Source: a virus
Virus record (IMG/VR): IMGVR_UViG_3300035187_000453
Coordinates: 1-23,888 of that record
Direction: 5' to 3' (one strand)
DNA length: 23,888 nucleotides
Part shown: in pieces, positions 14,101 through 20,857 of the stretch
Layout of the letters: the number at the start of each line of letters is the position of its first letter
How positions within the stretch are numbered: the stretch's first letter is position 1
Translations under genes and position numbers: made by a program
Notes under the pieces: model-generated
What the model was told of the DNA's origin: nothing
Seen by the model: the letters and a program-made list of their open reading frames with translations, nothing else
Databases searched by the model: none

Positions 14101-14435
14101 TACGTCACTTCGCGCCCACTAACGCGCATGTTGATGGCGCTAGCCGTACCAGCAATCGTGCTGATGAAATCGCCTGCGCCCAGCACCTGTCCGACCAACT
14201 CAGGAAACGTATAAACCTCAGACGCCTGTAGTGTCTTAGTCTTCGTAATCAAGTTAGTGTTACCCGCTGATCCTGCTGCTGTGACAAGATTGACGCTAAT
14301 CGTTGCAGCGCTGGCGCTGTAGTTGGTCGCCGTAAACTTGTCAATAATAGCCGTCACACCTGTTGCGGTGTACTGCGTAGTTTGTGATGATTCGACCGTC
14401 TTGGCCGGAACAAGCACTTTAACGGTAACTGCCAT
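14100..14435 (-). CDS. Small beta-rich virion protein, 111 aa (P22 gp14 position)
   Basis: The whole protein is alternating beta-strand sequence rich in Thr, Ala and Ser (VKVLVPAKTVESSQTTQYTA, TISVNLVTAAGSAGN, VYTFPELVGQVLGAGDFIST), like the small beta-sandwich proteins found in many phage virions. It lacks any catalytic motif or membrane segment. Start and stop overlap both neighbours as TAATG. In P22 order this is the place of gp14, but I see no sequence match to gp14. A head-tail or decoration role is likely. Confidence 0.75.
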   Translation of the reverse strand: MAVTVKVLVPAKTVESSQTTQYTATGVTAIIDKFTATNYSASAATISVNLVTAAGSAGNTNLITKTKTLQASEVYTFPELVGQVLGAGDFISTIAGTASAINMRVSGREVT

Positions 14436-15271
14436 TATTGAACCCCTTCAATGTTGTTACTGACAGTAAGAATAATGCTTGGCACAGCCGGATAAAACGC
14501 AGAAGATGCAAACGATGTTAGTTGCACCGTTACATCATCAACCGCGTACATGACTTCGACGTAATCGCCAGCATTAAGTTTAAAAAAGTACCCAATAGTA
14601 GCAAGTTGTTCGTTGTTATTGCCTTGCAATCGTAGTTGACTGTTGCTGTTAGGTACGTCAACGCCGTTAATTCGGGGCCATATCCAGATAAGACCTACAC
14701 CACCAGTCGTCTTATCCAGTTGGATACTGAACAAAAAGTTATAGATACCACGCTCATCGACGTAAACTCTTGACGTTGGTGACCCGATATAGACGCCGTT
14801 GCTGACATCAGTGGTGTCAAACGTAACAGCGTAAGGCGTATTGATCGCAGCCGGGATCTGGGAGGTAGTGTCAAGAAACTGGCCGTACCGCGAACGCTTG
14901 AACTCTCGTGGTGGCGGCGTTACTTGCAACGCTTGGATCTGACTTTGCAGTTGAGCAATGTCGTTAATTAAACTGTTTGGCTGTGTCTCTAAGTTCTGAC
15001 GCAGTGCATCAATTTGCTGTTGCAACGACCCAAGCTCGCTAGGCGGCTGAGTCTGCACCTCTTGCGCCAACGTCTGAAGCGCAGCGTCATACGAAGCGAT
15101 AAGCGACTCTAGCCCTAGGCTAGCGATACCATCGTTAGCTGCAACATCAGCAACGCGGTACAACGACAAGAAGAACTGATACCAAGCGCGGTCGATCAAC
15201 CCTGTGCGTGCGTCGATAAACGGCACACGCGGTGGCGTGATCGGCGTCGGGGTGGCGCTAGGATTAGGCAT
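14435..15271 (-). CDS. Putative tail needle / fibre with C1q/TNF-like tip, 278 aa
   Basis: The N-terminal segment (PPRVPFIDARTGLIDRAWYQ, FFLSLY; residues 13-38) is a virion-attachment motif seen at the start of many phage tail proteins. A trimeric coiled coil is likely at about 60-120 (LGSLQQQIDALRQNLE, INDIAQLQSQIQALQ). The C-terminal domain (about 130-278) is all beta with YAVTFDTTDVSNGVYIG, RVYVDERGIYNFLFSIQLDK and FFKLNAGDYVEVMYAVDD, the pattern of C1q/TNF-like jelly rolls. Coiled coil plus TNF-like knob is the design of Sf6-type gp26 tail needles, and the gene follows gp10 just as in P22. A side fibre is the alternative. It overlaps the gp10-like gene by 8 bases. Confidence 0.8.
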   Translation of the reverse strand: MPNPSATPTPITPPRVPFIDARTGLIDRAWYQFFLSLYRVADVAANDGIASLGLESLIASYDAALQTLAQEVQTQPPSELGSLQQQIDALRQNLETQPNSLINDIAQLQSQIQALQVTPPPREFKRSRYGQFLDTTSQIPAAINTPYAVTFDTTDVSNGVYIGSPTSRVYVDERGIYNFLFSIQLDKTTGGVGLIWIWPRINGVDVPNSNSQLRLQGNNNEQLATIGYFFKLNAGDYVEVMYAVDDVTVQLTSFASSAFYPAVPSIILTVSNNIEGVQ

Positions 15272-16904
15272 TGGTAGGACTGATCAAAAGTTCTGCGCCC
15301 ATCAGCGCTGTCTTTACAGGGTCAGTCATCGACAACTCGTACACCCGATCGCGCAACTGTAGCGTCATACCCAGTCTACGGAACCACACGCGTCGGTAAT
15401 ATTCGCCTATCTTGCCAATCGATGCTGTGCGATAGTTGGACCACGTATGCCCGCCATCGTCTGACCAGCGCAGCATGACCTCGGGGTCAGCGCCTTGTAC
15501 GCCCGCCATTTCTTCTTCGATGAAATATGCGCCATCTTCAGACACTAAAAAGTAGTCGTTAGTCTCGATAATGTCTGTCGTTAGGTAGATCGACTCTACA
15601 GACGTGTCCTCGTCAATCAGCGAATCGCCACCCTCAGACAACAAGAAATAGTTGATGGGTTCTGTGACATCCGTGGTCAGGTAGCTGTCTTGCAAAGGTA
15701 TGCCGTTCAGACCAACGCCCGACTCGATGTCGATCTGCATCGAATGCTGCGCGGTGCGCTTGAGGTTGTTCTGACCGGTGGGCAGCGCCCGCCACGACCG
15801 CAGCCACTTTTGCGTCTGACCGTTATCAGCGTAAGTATTTAAGTCAAGCGCGTAGATATTGCCGTTTTCATAGTCGCCAACGACAATTTTATTGTTAAAC
15901 GCCATCTGGCAATTGCTGCGGTGCCGCGTAAACAATCCGTTATCCCAACCAGCACGCTCATGCCATGCGCCTGTAGCGACGTCGTAAACCCAAGTTGCGT
16001 TGCCACTAGGGAACGTTAGGACGTAAAAACTATGGCCGTCTTGCTGATAGGTGTAGGCAATCGCGTTGGTTAGTGTGCTGTACTGCTGAATCTGCCATTC
16101 GACGGCGTGCGTACTGATGCGCTGTCCGGTGTAGCCGTTAGCGCGGTAGACAATACCTTGCCCACGAGCGTCTGCACCAAGCCAAAACAGCCCGTTATCC
16201 ATCTTGGCAATCGTGTACGCGGAGATGCACCCGATCTCATTAAACGCGCCTTGGATGCGCTGAAGCGGAAAGTCAGACGACCCTGTGTCATACCAGACCT
16301 CAACCGTTCCTGTGCCGTACACCCATACTTCGCGGTGATCGACAATAAGGCCCACCACGCCATCAGGCGAGCCTTCTGCGCTAGCAAAGTCAAGCGGGTC
16401 GATGGACGTGCCATCAAGCAGTTGCGTGACCCAGATGCGCTGGCTATTAGGCTCGTTAAAGACAAAATAGCCATCAAGGTAGCCAACCGTCACCGCGCCA
16501 GGGAAATCTTCGTCCAGTATTTGCGCGAACGTGTTGGTAAGGTTGTTATAGATGTAGCTTGGCCCGTTAGCCGCGATGAAAACTTGCGTACCGTTATCAG
16601 CAATACTGACCGGCCCAGTGCCTGCTATAACGCCAAGCAACGTCGGTGCGTAACTGGTTGTGATTTTGTATAGCGAATTGCCGGATACTACAAACGCAAC
16701 GCTGCTGTCAGACGAGAAGGTCCATAGACCTCTGATCGGTCCTGTACCTATGGTTGCAAGTTTTAACAGCCCAGGACAGCGCTGAAGAAACGCGGGTTCT
16801 TTGCCACCCTCGGGTACAACTTCCGGAAACAAATTGACCATCCTCGCATCGGCTGCGTTGACGGACCGTGCAACGTAGGACGAGCCTAGGATCGGCGTTT
16901 TCAT
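15264..16904 (-). CDS. P22 gp10-like packaged DNA stabilisation / tail protein, 546 aa
   Basis: The start MKTPILGSSYVARSVNAADA and MVNLFPEVVPEGG, followed by repeated beta-propeller-like strands (RGLWTFSSDSSVAFVVSGNS, GQGIVYRANGYTGQRISTHA, WVYDVATGAWHERAGW) and the end WSDDGGHTWSNYRTASIGKI, are typical of the P22 gp10 family, which forms the hexameric tail hub that closes the portal after packaging. It follows gp4-like with a TAATG overlap and precedes the needle, as in P22. An unusual insert of two similar acidic units lies at about 408-465, between the strand QIDIESGVG and the WSDDGGHTW motif. The rest looks complete. Confidence 0.93.
   Translation of the reverse strand: MKTPILGSSYVARSVNAADARMVNLFPEVVPEGGKEPAFLQRCPGLLKLATIGTGPIRGLWTFSSDSSVAFVVSGNSLYKITTSYAPTLLGVIAGTGPVSIADNGTQVFIAANGPSYIYNNLTNTFAQILDEDFPGAVTVGYLDGYFVFNEPNSQRIWVTQLLDGTSIDPLDFASAEGSPDGVVGLIVDHREVWVYGTGTVEVWYDTGSSDFPLQRIQGAFNEIGCISAYTIAKMDNGLFWLGADARGQGIVYRANGYTGQRISTHAVEWQIQQYSTLTNAIAYTYQQDGHSFYVLTFPSGNATWVYDVATGAWHERAGWDNGLFTRHRSNCQMAFNNKIVVGDYENGNIYALDLNTYADNGQTQKWLRSWRALPTGQNNLKRTAQHSMQIDIESGVGLNGIPLQDSYLTTDVTEPINYFLLSEGGDSLIDEDTSVESIYLTTDIIETNDYFLVSEDGAYFIEEEMAGVQGADPEVMLRWSDDGGHTWSNYRTASIGKIGEYYRRVWFRRLGMTLQLRDRVYELSMTDPVKTALMGAELLISPTNA
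15510..15683 (-). repeat. Tandem repeat insert in the gp10-like protein
   Basis: Two 26-residue units start at Tyr408 (codon 15683-15681) and Tyr440 (15587-15585), 96 bases apart. Each has the form YLTTD-x2-E-x3-YFL-x-SE-x-G-x3-I-x-E; 14 of 26 residues are identical. The insert is acidic and sits between otherwise conserved gp10 motifs, suggesting an added surface loop or hairpin repeat. Confidence 0.85.
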
Positions 16905-17614
16905 TAGAAGTTGTTAGCGTAGATGTTGTACCGTTGACGCGTTGCAACAATCGGGTATGGGATAGCCATAAGATCGCCGGGGAAGTTGATACGCTTGATG
17001 TTGCGCTTGCTTGTCATCGCAATGCGCTGCACTTGAGGCGATGGCTCAACACCAAACTCAGGTGCTAACTCACAGGCTAAGTTGTAGCGAAACGCACGCA
17101 AATAGCCTGGCGGGAAATAAATATCTGTAGCAACGCTCGATACTTCATCAAGCGTCTGCACCGAAATGATGTGCCACTCTAGCGCCTTAATGGGTACAGG
17201 GTAGACATACATTTCGATGTTCGGAAACGTGTTGTTGACCCACAGAACTTGCGGATACGTCGATGTGACCGTCTTAAACGCGATGCCATCGTACTGCTGC
17301 TGGTTGATCAACTTAACGCCAAACGATAGTCCAGAGGAAGGATCTTTAAAGTACGTGGCGTCGTCGATCTCAATAGGACGATTACCCACAAAGTCGCCCG
17401 TTGGACCTAACGTGCGCGAAAGGACGTTAGCAGGCCAAGTGAACACTTGATCTTGCGTACTGAACACTGACAGGCGTTCGGTGTCCCAAGACTGAATCAT
17501 CTGGTTCATCGCCATGATGGAGTCTTGCATAACAGCCGCAGAGGGCGTTTCACCTTCCGCTAATACGCCAAGGAGTCTAAGCGACCCGTCAATGAGTTCA
17601 GCAGCAGTGGTCAT
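16904..17614 (-). CDS. P22 gp4-like tail accessory factor (head completion), 236 aa
   Basis: Family features are seen in order: a helical N-terminus (AAELIDGSLRLLGVLAEGE, then AMNQMIQSWDTERLSVFS), the strand region with RPIEIDDATYF (about 80-90), WHIISVQTLDEVSSV, and the PPGYLRAFRYNLACELAPEF helix followed by a basic stretch (SKRNIKRINFPG). This matches gp4 of P22, which joins the portal ring to gp10 after packaging. It lies directly before gp10-like (TAATG) and after a 67-aa gene (ATGA). There is no sign of the extra lysozyme-like segment reported for P22 gp4, but I cannot judge that from sequence alone. Confidence 0.9.
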   Translation of the reverse strand: MTTAAELIDGSLRLLGVLAEGETPSAAVMQDSIMAMNQMIQSWDTERLSVFSTQDQVFTWPANVLSRTLGPTGDFVGNRPIEIDDATYFKDPSSGLSFGVKLINQQQYDGIAFKTVTSTYPQVLWVNNTFPNIEMYVYPVPIKALEWHIISVQTLDEVSSVATDIYFPPGYLRAFRYNLACELAPEFGVEPSPQVQRIAMTSKRNIKRINFPGDLMAIPYPIVATRQRYNIYANNF

Positions 17615-17814
17615 AGTTCGGCCTCCTGAGTCCTACGACTGCGACGACGAGGTTGGAGTTCGTTAACAGGCTCAAGTTCGTCTGGCGCAGCATCAACAGT
17701 CAAGTTGTTGGGATCGTAATCTTCCCAACCGTTCTCTCTGTCACGGTCAGCTTCCATGTCAGATGTTGCAACTTTAGCACCATGCGAGGTGTGGCGGAGG
17801 TAGATGACGGCCAT
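17611..17814 (-). CDS. Small acidic head-region protein, 67 aa
   Basis: Begins MAVIYLRHTSHGAKVATSDM and continues EADRDRENGWEDYDPN. The pattern of YLRH-x3-HGAKVA, an acidic stretch and NGWE-x-Y belongs to short phage proteins that lie next to head genes; their role is unknown to me. The C-terminus is basic (PRRRSRRTQ). It overlaps the gp4-like gene as ATGA. No ribosome site is present in the short space between the ATG and the GC-rich hairpin at 17824-17839, which is unlike nearly all neighbours. Confidence 0.75.
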   Translation of the reverse strand: MAVIYLRHTSHGAKVATSDMEADRDRENGWEDYDPNNLTVDAAPDELEPVNELQPRRRSRRTQEAEL

Positions 17815-17823
17815 ATTTTAATT

Positions 17824-17839
17824 GGGGGCCGAAGCCCCC
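17824..17839 (-). terminator. UUCG-loop hairpin after the 136-aa gene
   Basis: Read on the minus strand, GGGGGC-TTCG-GCCCCC forms a 6-bp GC stem with the very stable UUCG tetraloop. No T run follows (AATTAAAAT then ATG), so it looks like an mRNA stabiliser or a barrier rather than a strong terminator. It is the same element as at 18720-18737. Confidence 0.6.
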
Positions 17840-17844
17840 CTTCC

Positions 17845-18255
17845 TTACACGCAGTGGATAAGAGCAAAATTAATAACAACTGCTTCCGACAACGATCCAC
17901 CCGAAATGTTGCGTACTGTAATAGTCGCCGCCCCAGCACTTAAACCAGATACCCAGCAGTTATACGCGCCCGCAGTAGCACCGCCGCTTACGTTCAAAAT
18001 CAAAATGTCGTTCGTAGAAATGAACGAGTTGTTCAACGTAAATGTTACGTTGGTTACGCTCGCCAAAGCTGCGTTGTTCATCGTGATTTGACCGGCAGAC
18101 TTGTTCAGCGTTACGGCTGTAGACTTGCTAGTAGCTTGAGTTACCGTACCTTGCGCGGCTGCTGTATAACCAAACTGCTCATCGGACAGCACGTACTGTG
18201 CGCCGATAATGTCTTGGTCTGTGTAAGCAACGCCAATAGGCTTAGTGTTTGACAT
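17845..18255 (-). CDS. Putative head decoration / structural protein, 136 aa
   Basis: Begins MSNTKPIGVAYTDQDIIGAQ; the rest is Thr/Ala/Ser-rich beta sequence (VTNVTFTLNNSFISTNDILI, LNVSGGATAGAYNCWVSGLS, AATITVRNISGGSLSEAVVI). The pattern repeats in freshwater and marine phage small virion proteins placed after the coat gene, as I recall. No enzyme motif is visible. AAGGA lies 7 bases before ATG 18255. It is flanked on both sides by GC hairpins, so its mRNA is likely separately stabilised or terminated. A decoration or head-fibre role is inferred from position. Confidence 0.7.
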   Translation of the reverse strand: MSNTKPIGVAYTDQDIIGAQYVLSDEQFGYTAAAQGTVTQATSKSTAVTLNKSAGQITMNNAALASVTNVTFTLNNSFISTNDILILNVSGGATAGAYNCWVSGLSAGAATITVRNISGGSLSEAVVINFALIHCV

Positions 18256-18272
18256 AGCTAATCCTTTTAAAA

Positions 18273-18292
18273 ATAGGGGGCGAACCCCCTAT
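18273..18292 (-). terminator. UUCG-loop hairpin / weak intrinsic terminator
   Basis: On the minus strand ATAGGGGG-TTCG-CCCCCTAT is a perfect 8-bp stem with a UUCG loop, followed by TTTT and then AAAAGGA, the ribosome site of the next gene. The T run makes this the most terminator-like of the three hairpins in this region. Confidence 0.7.
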
Positions 18293-18295
18293 CAA

Positions 18296-18691
18296 TTACG
18301 CAATACGATAAGCCGTCCAAGTACCGGTACCGGTCTTGCGTGCTAGCCACTGCGAAGACGTGTTAGCCGATACCGCAGCGGTACCAACAATCGTCCAGCC
18401 CGTACCTGCGGTTACGGTCACAGCGTCAGTACCATCAATGTTGACGACTGCAAACGTGAACGCAGCGTTGACCTTAGCTGCCGAAGAAATTTCATCTTCG
18501 AGCAACGCAACGGTCGGCAACGTCATAGCACCAGCGGTGCCATCAAACGTGAACAGACCATTAGCCAGTTGCGCGGCGGTGACCGTTGCTGCGCCGGTTA
18601 GCGCAGTGGGTGCACCTTGGACAAACAACAAAGCCTCGCCGGTATTACCGTCGTTGTACTGATAGCCACCAGCACCGTTAGGAATTGCCAT
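18296..18691 (-). CDS. Putative head decoration / minor capsid protein, 131 aa
   Basis: Begins MAIPNGAGGYQYNDGNTGEA; strand-rich Thr/Ala sequence follows (TAAQLANGLFTFDGTAGAMT, LPTVALLEDEI, FTFAVVNIDGTDAVTVTAGT, WTIVGTAAV) and it ends WLARKTGTGTWTAYRIA. The TLPT and SSQWL-x-RKTGTGTWTAYR patterns occur in phage proteins encoded just after coat genes, as I recall. It is likely exposed on the capsid. ATG 18691 has AAGGA 8 bases upstream; the longer frame to 18706 starts with TTG and is rejected. Hairpins lie immediately before and after. Confidence 0.75.
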   Translation of the reverse strand: MAIPNGAGGYQYNDGNTGEALLFVQGAPTALTGAATVTAAQLANGLFTFDGTAGAMTLPTVALLEDEISSAAKVNAAFTFAVVNIDGTDAVTVTAGTGWTIVGTAAVSANTSSQWLARKTGTGTWTAYRIA

Positions 18692-18719
18692 GATAGATCC
18701 TTTCAAAAAATAATTTGGT

Positions 18720-18737
18720 AGGGGGCCGAAGCCCCCT
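18720..18737 (-). terminator. UUCG-loop hairpin after the coat gene
   Basis: On the minus strand AGGGGGC-TTCG-GCCCCCT, a 7-bp stem with UUCG loop, lies just after the coat stop codon. The run of six T follows only 9 bases later, so termination would be partial. This is a plausible 3' stabiliser for the coat mRNA that still allows reading into the next gene. Confidence 0.6.
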
Positions 18738-18743
18738 TATTGA

Positions 18744-19952
18744 TTAGCCCCAGAGACGAACGCCCATTTGAGGACGGATCACGCTGTAGCCGTACAGCAC
18801 GTCAATACGGCAGGGCATACGGTCGTTGTTGATGTCGTACTGGCGGACAATACGCATCGAAATACCGTTATGAACCTGACGCGACGCCATATCAACGCCT
18901 TGCGGCATCATCAGATCGGCGGTAGCGAACGTGATTGCATCTTTGTGGTAGACCAAGTTTTGTGGGTACTGCGATGAAGCTGCACCAACAAACGTTACGG
19001 CCTTGCTAGTAGCGGGGAGGCTATCTACGGTAGCTAAAGCGTTAGCTGCCGAATAGATAGGAGCAACAGTGATGTTACCTGCGCCAGAACCGTTAAGCGT
19101 GACGTCAACCGTCGCAACGAACTGGAACAGCGATCCAGTGGACTCGCGTGTCTGTGGGTTAACTGCATAGCAGTCAGCCACGGTAAACACATCGCCAGCC
19201 TTAACCGTCGCGCTAGCACCAGCGCCTGTGATGGCGATAGTGGTTGCGCCTTCGCTTGTCACAGCAGCCGAGGTCGTGCCGCCGGTCGCTGTACGCGAGC
19301 CAGTGGTGAACTGCTTGATCGACTGAGACATGTTGATCTCGTCAAACCCGAGCACACCCATACCCATCATGCCGTTTTTGAACTGGCGGCTGATCGTATC
19401 AGTGGGGTTGAAAAGACCTTTCATGCCTTCGACCAATCCAGCGTTAGCAGCTGGGTTGACTGTGGCGTAACGGGGCGACATGACCGCAGCGTTCTCGTTG
19501 AGCTTTTGCTGTGCTTGCAACAGAACCAGCGATGTAGCAGGCGTTGTACCAGGCGTACCAACGGTGTTACCGATGTATTTGTACGAGTTTGCAACGTCAG
19601 CGTCGATGCTGGCAGCAAGCTGGCTAATACGAGGCTTAAGCACACGCTCTGCGAAATCGTCCAACTGCAACGTCAATTCAGCAGATGTGAAGTTAACGCC
19701 GATGTGCTTTTGCGAAGCAACAGTCAACGTGGTGAACTGCTCGTTGTCGCTCTGAACTTGCAGCGCGGCGCCGTCGGTAACCAGAGCGCGGTCCGGGAGG
19801 CGGATACGCAGGGTTGAACCAATCTTAGCGCCTTCGACAGCAAAACTGTCGTCGTACTGACGGTTTACGTTACGGGTTAAGACAAGATTATTCTCAAGGA
19901 TTTCAAGCGCCTTGCGGGTAATCATGTCAATGGTAAGTAGGCTATTTGCCAT
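18744..19952 (-). CDS. Major capsid protein, P22 coat (gp5)-like, 402 aa
   Basis: The HK97-fold coat protein of the P22 type. Family marks are MANSLLTIDMITRKALEILE at the N-terminus, NRQYDDSFAV, KIGSTLRIRLPDRA, QKHIGVNFTSAELTLQLDDF, LFNPTDTISRQFKNG, and the end DRMPCRIDVLYGYSVIRPQMG. A Thr/Ala-rich beta segment at about 215-300 (TTSAAVTSEGATTIAITGAG, VFTVADCYAVNP) stands where P22 coat carries its inserted I-domain. AAGGA lies 6 bases before the ATG. It follows the scaffold gene by 20 bases, as expected, and a UUCG hairpin follows its stop. Confidence 0.95.
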   Translation of the reverse strand: MANSLLTIDMITRKALEILENNLVLTRNVNRQYDDSFAVEGAKIGSTLRIRLPDRALVTDGAALQVQSDNEQFTTLTVASQKHIGVNFTSAELTLQLDDFAERVLKPRISQLAASIDADVANSYKYIGNTVGTPGTTPATSLVLLQAQQKLNENAAVMSPRYATVNPAANAGLVEGMKGLFNPTDTISRQFKNGMMGMGVLGFDEINMSQSIKQFTTGSRTATGGTTSAAVTSEGATTIAITGAGASATVKAGDVFTVADCYAVNPQTRESTGSLFQFVATVDVTLNGSGAGNITVAPIYSAANALATVDSLPATSKAVTFVGAASSQYPQNLVYHKDAITFATADLMMPQGVDMASRQVHNGISMRIVRQYDINNDRMPCRIDVLYGYSVIRPQMGVRLWG

Positions 19953-19972
19953 GACAATTCCTTTTTAAAAAG

Positions 19973-20767
19973 TTAGCGGACTCGGTTCTGAGCTTCCCAT
20001 TTCTTAATCTGCCTTTGACGCTCGGCTTCAATCCACTCTGACGTTGACATTTCCTTTATCGAACGCGGGTCAGTCGTGTCTAAAACTCTTGCGTTGCCAC
20101 CCCGAGGAGTGACAGGCTGAATCGGCGCTGGGGCACTCGACGATTTTTTAACAGGAGGATTTTCACTTAACTTAGCTTCGATCTTCCCAATCTCTTTTGC
20201 CTGCAAAAAAGGCGACAACTTGGCAATACGATCAGCTTCTTTTGGGTTAGATCCAAGGTAATACGCTACCTCGGGGCCAATATCAGAGGCTTGAATCGTC
20301 TCAGCCATCACTGTCGTGATTGGAAGACGGGGGTTGTACGCGACTTGTTCAAAGTCTTCGTACTTAGACCGCGCTTCTTCTTCGCGTTCGTGATAGACCT
20401 CAAGAACTTCGGCACGCTGTCGTTCTGCTTCACGTCGTGCAAGTAACTCTGCTGCCTTCCGTTCGGCTAGCGCTTCCGCGTAGTCTTCGGTCGATGCAAA
20501 ACTATCTTGCGTCGGTAAATCACCAGACGGCACATTGGGCGTTGCGGCCCTCAGCTTCTGCTCTCGTTCCCACTTGCGTTGCTCTCTTGCAAGGCGTTTG
20601 CTGATCATCGCATCTATTTCAGCCTGGGTGTAACGCTTTTCCTCAGTCTGTTCCGACGCTTGTTCAGCTGCTTCCGGCGCATTTTGTGCACTTTCCGTGG
20701 TGGCCGTCACCTCGGGTGCTGGCGCGGATTCTACTTCCGCTAAGGCTTCTTGAACTTGCTCAGTCAT
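19973..20767 (-). CDS. Capsid scaffolding protein, 264 aa
   Basis: A highly charged helical protein typical of scaffolds: an acidic Ala/Glu N-terminus (about 1-45), YTQAEIDAMISKRLAREQRK (46-65), a long Glu/Arg/Ala coiled coil at about 95-140 (AEALAERKAAELLARREAER), and a basic C-terminus (STSEWIEAERQRQIKKWEAQ). P22-type scaffolds bind coat through a basic C-terminal helix-turn-helix, which fits. It lies directly before the coat gene. GGA and GAAG just before ATG 20767 give a modest ribosome site, partly inside a small GTTCC/GGAAC hairpin. Confidence 0.85.
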   Translation of the reverse strand: MTEQVQEALAEVESAPAPEVTATTESAQNAPEAAEQASEQTEEKRYTQAEIDAMISKRLAREQRKWEREQKLRAATPNVPSGDLPTQDSFASTEDYAEALAERKAAELLARREAERQRAEVLEVYHEREEEARSKYEDFEQVAYNPRLPITTVMAETIQASDIGPEVAYYLGSNPKEADRIAKLSPFLQAKEIGKIEAKLSENPPVKKSSSAPAPIQPVTPRGGNARVLDTTDPRSIKEMSTSEWIEAERQRQIKKWEAQNRVR

Positions 20768-20857
20768 CTTCGTTCCAAAGGAACCCTGGTCTACCGGGCC
20801 AGTACGGGTAATTAAACTTAAGTCTGGGGCAATCTTACATTAACTGTCAACTAAAAC
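20768..20857 (-). other. Gap between tailspike and scaffold genes
   Basis: This 90-base gap is the longest in the late module. It holds a perfect TTGACA on the minus strand (20850-20845) but no -10 box at 16-18 bases, and small hairpins (GTTCC/GGAAC at 20772-20784). A head-gene promoter could be here but I cannot define one. Confidence 0.3.

Noticed and set aside
16107-16673. Plus-strand open frame of 188 codons
   Set aside because: It lies wholly antisense to the well-supported gp10-like gene, has no ribosome site or recognisable motif and reads as reverse-frame composition.
17824-18737. UUCG hairpins as a mobile or REP-like repeat family
   Set aside because: They occur only in the gaps after three adjacent genes, with no flanking shared sequence, so local gene-end function explains them better.
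20768-20857. Promoter for scaffold and coat genes
   Set aside because: A perfect TTGACA is present at 20850-20845 but no acceptable -10 box follows at 16-18 bases.
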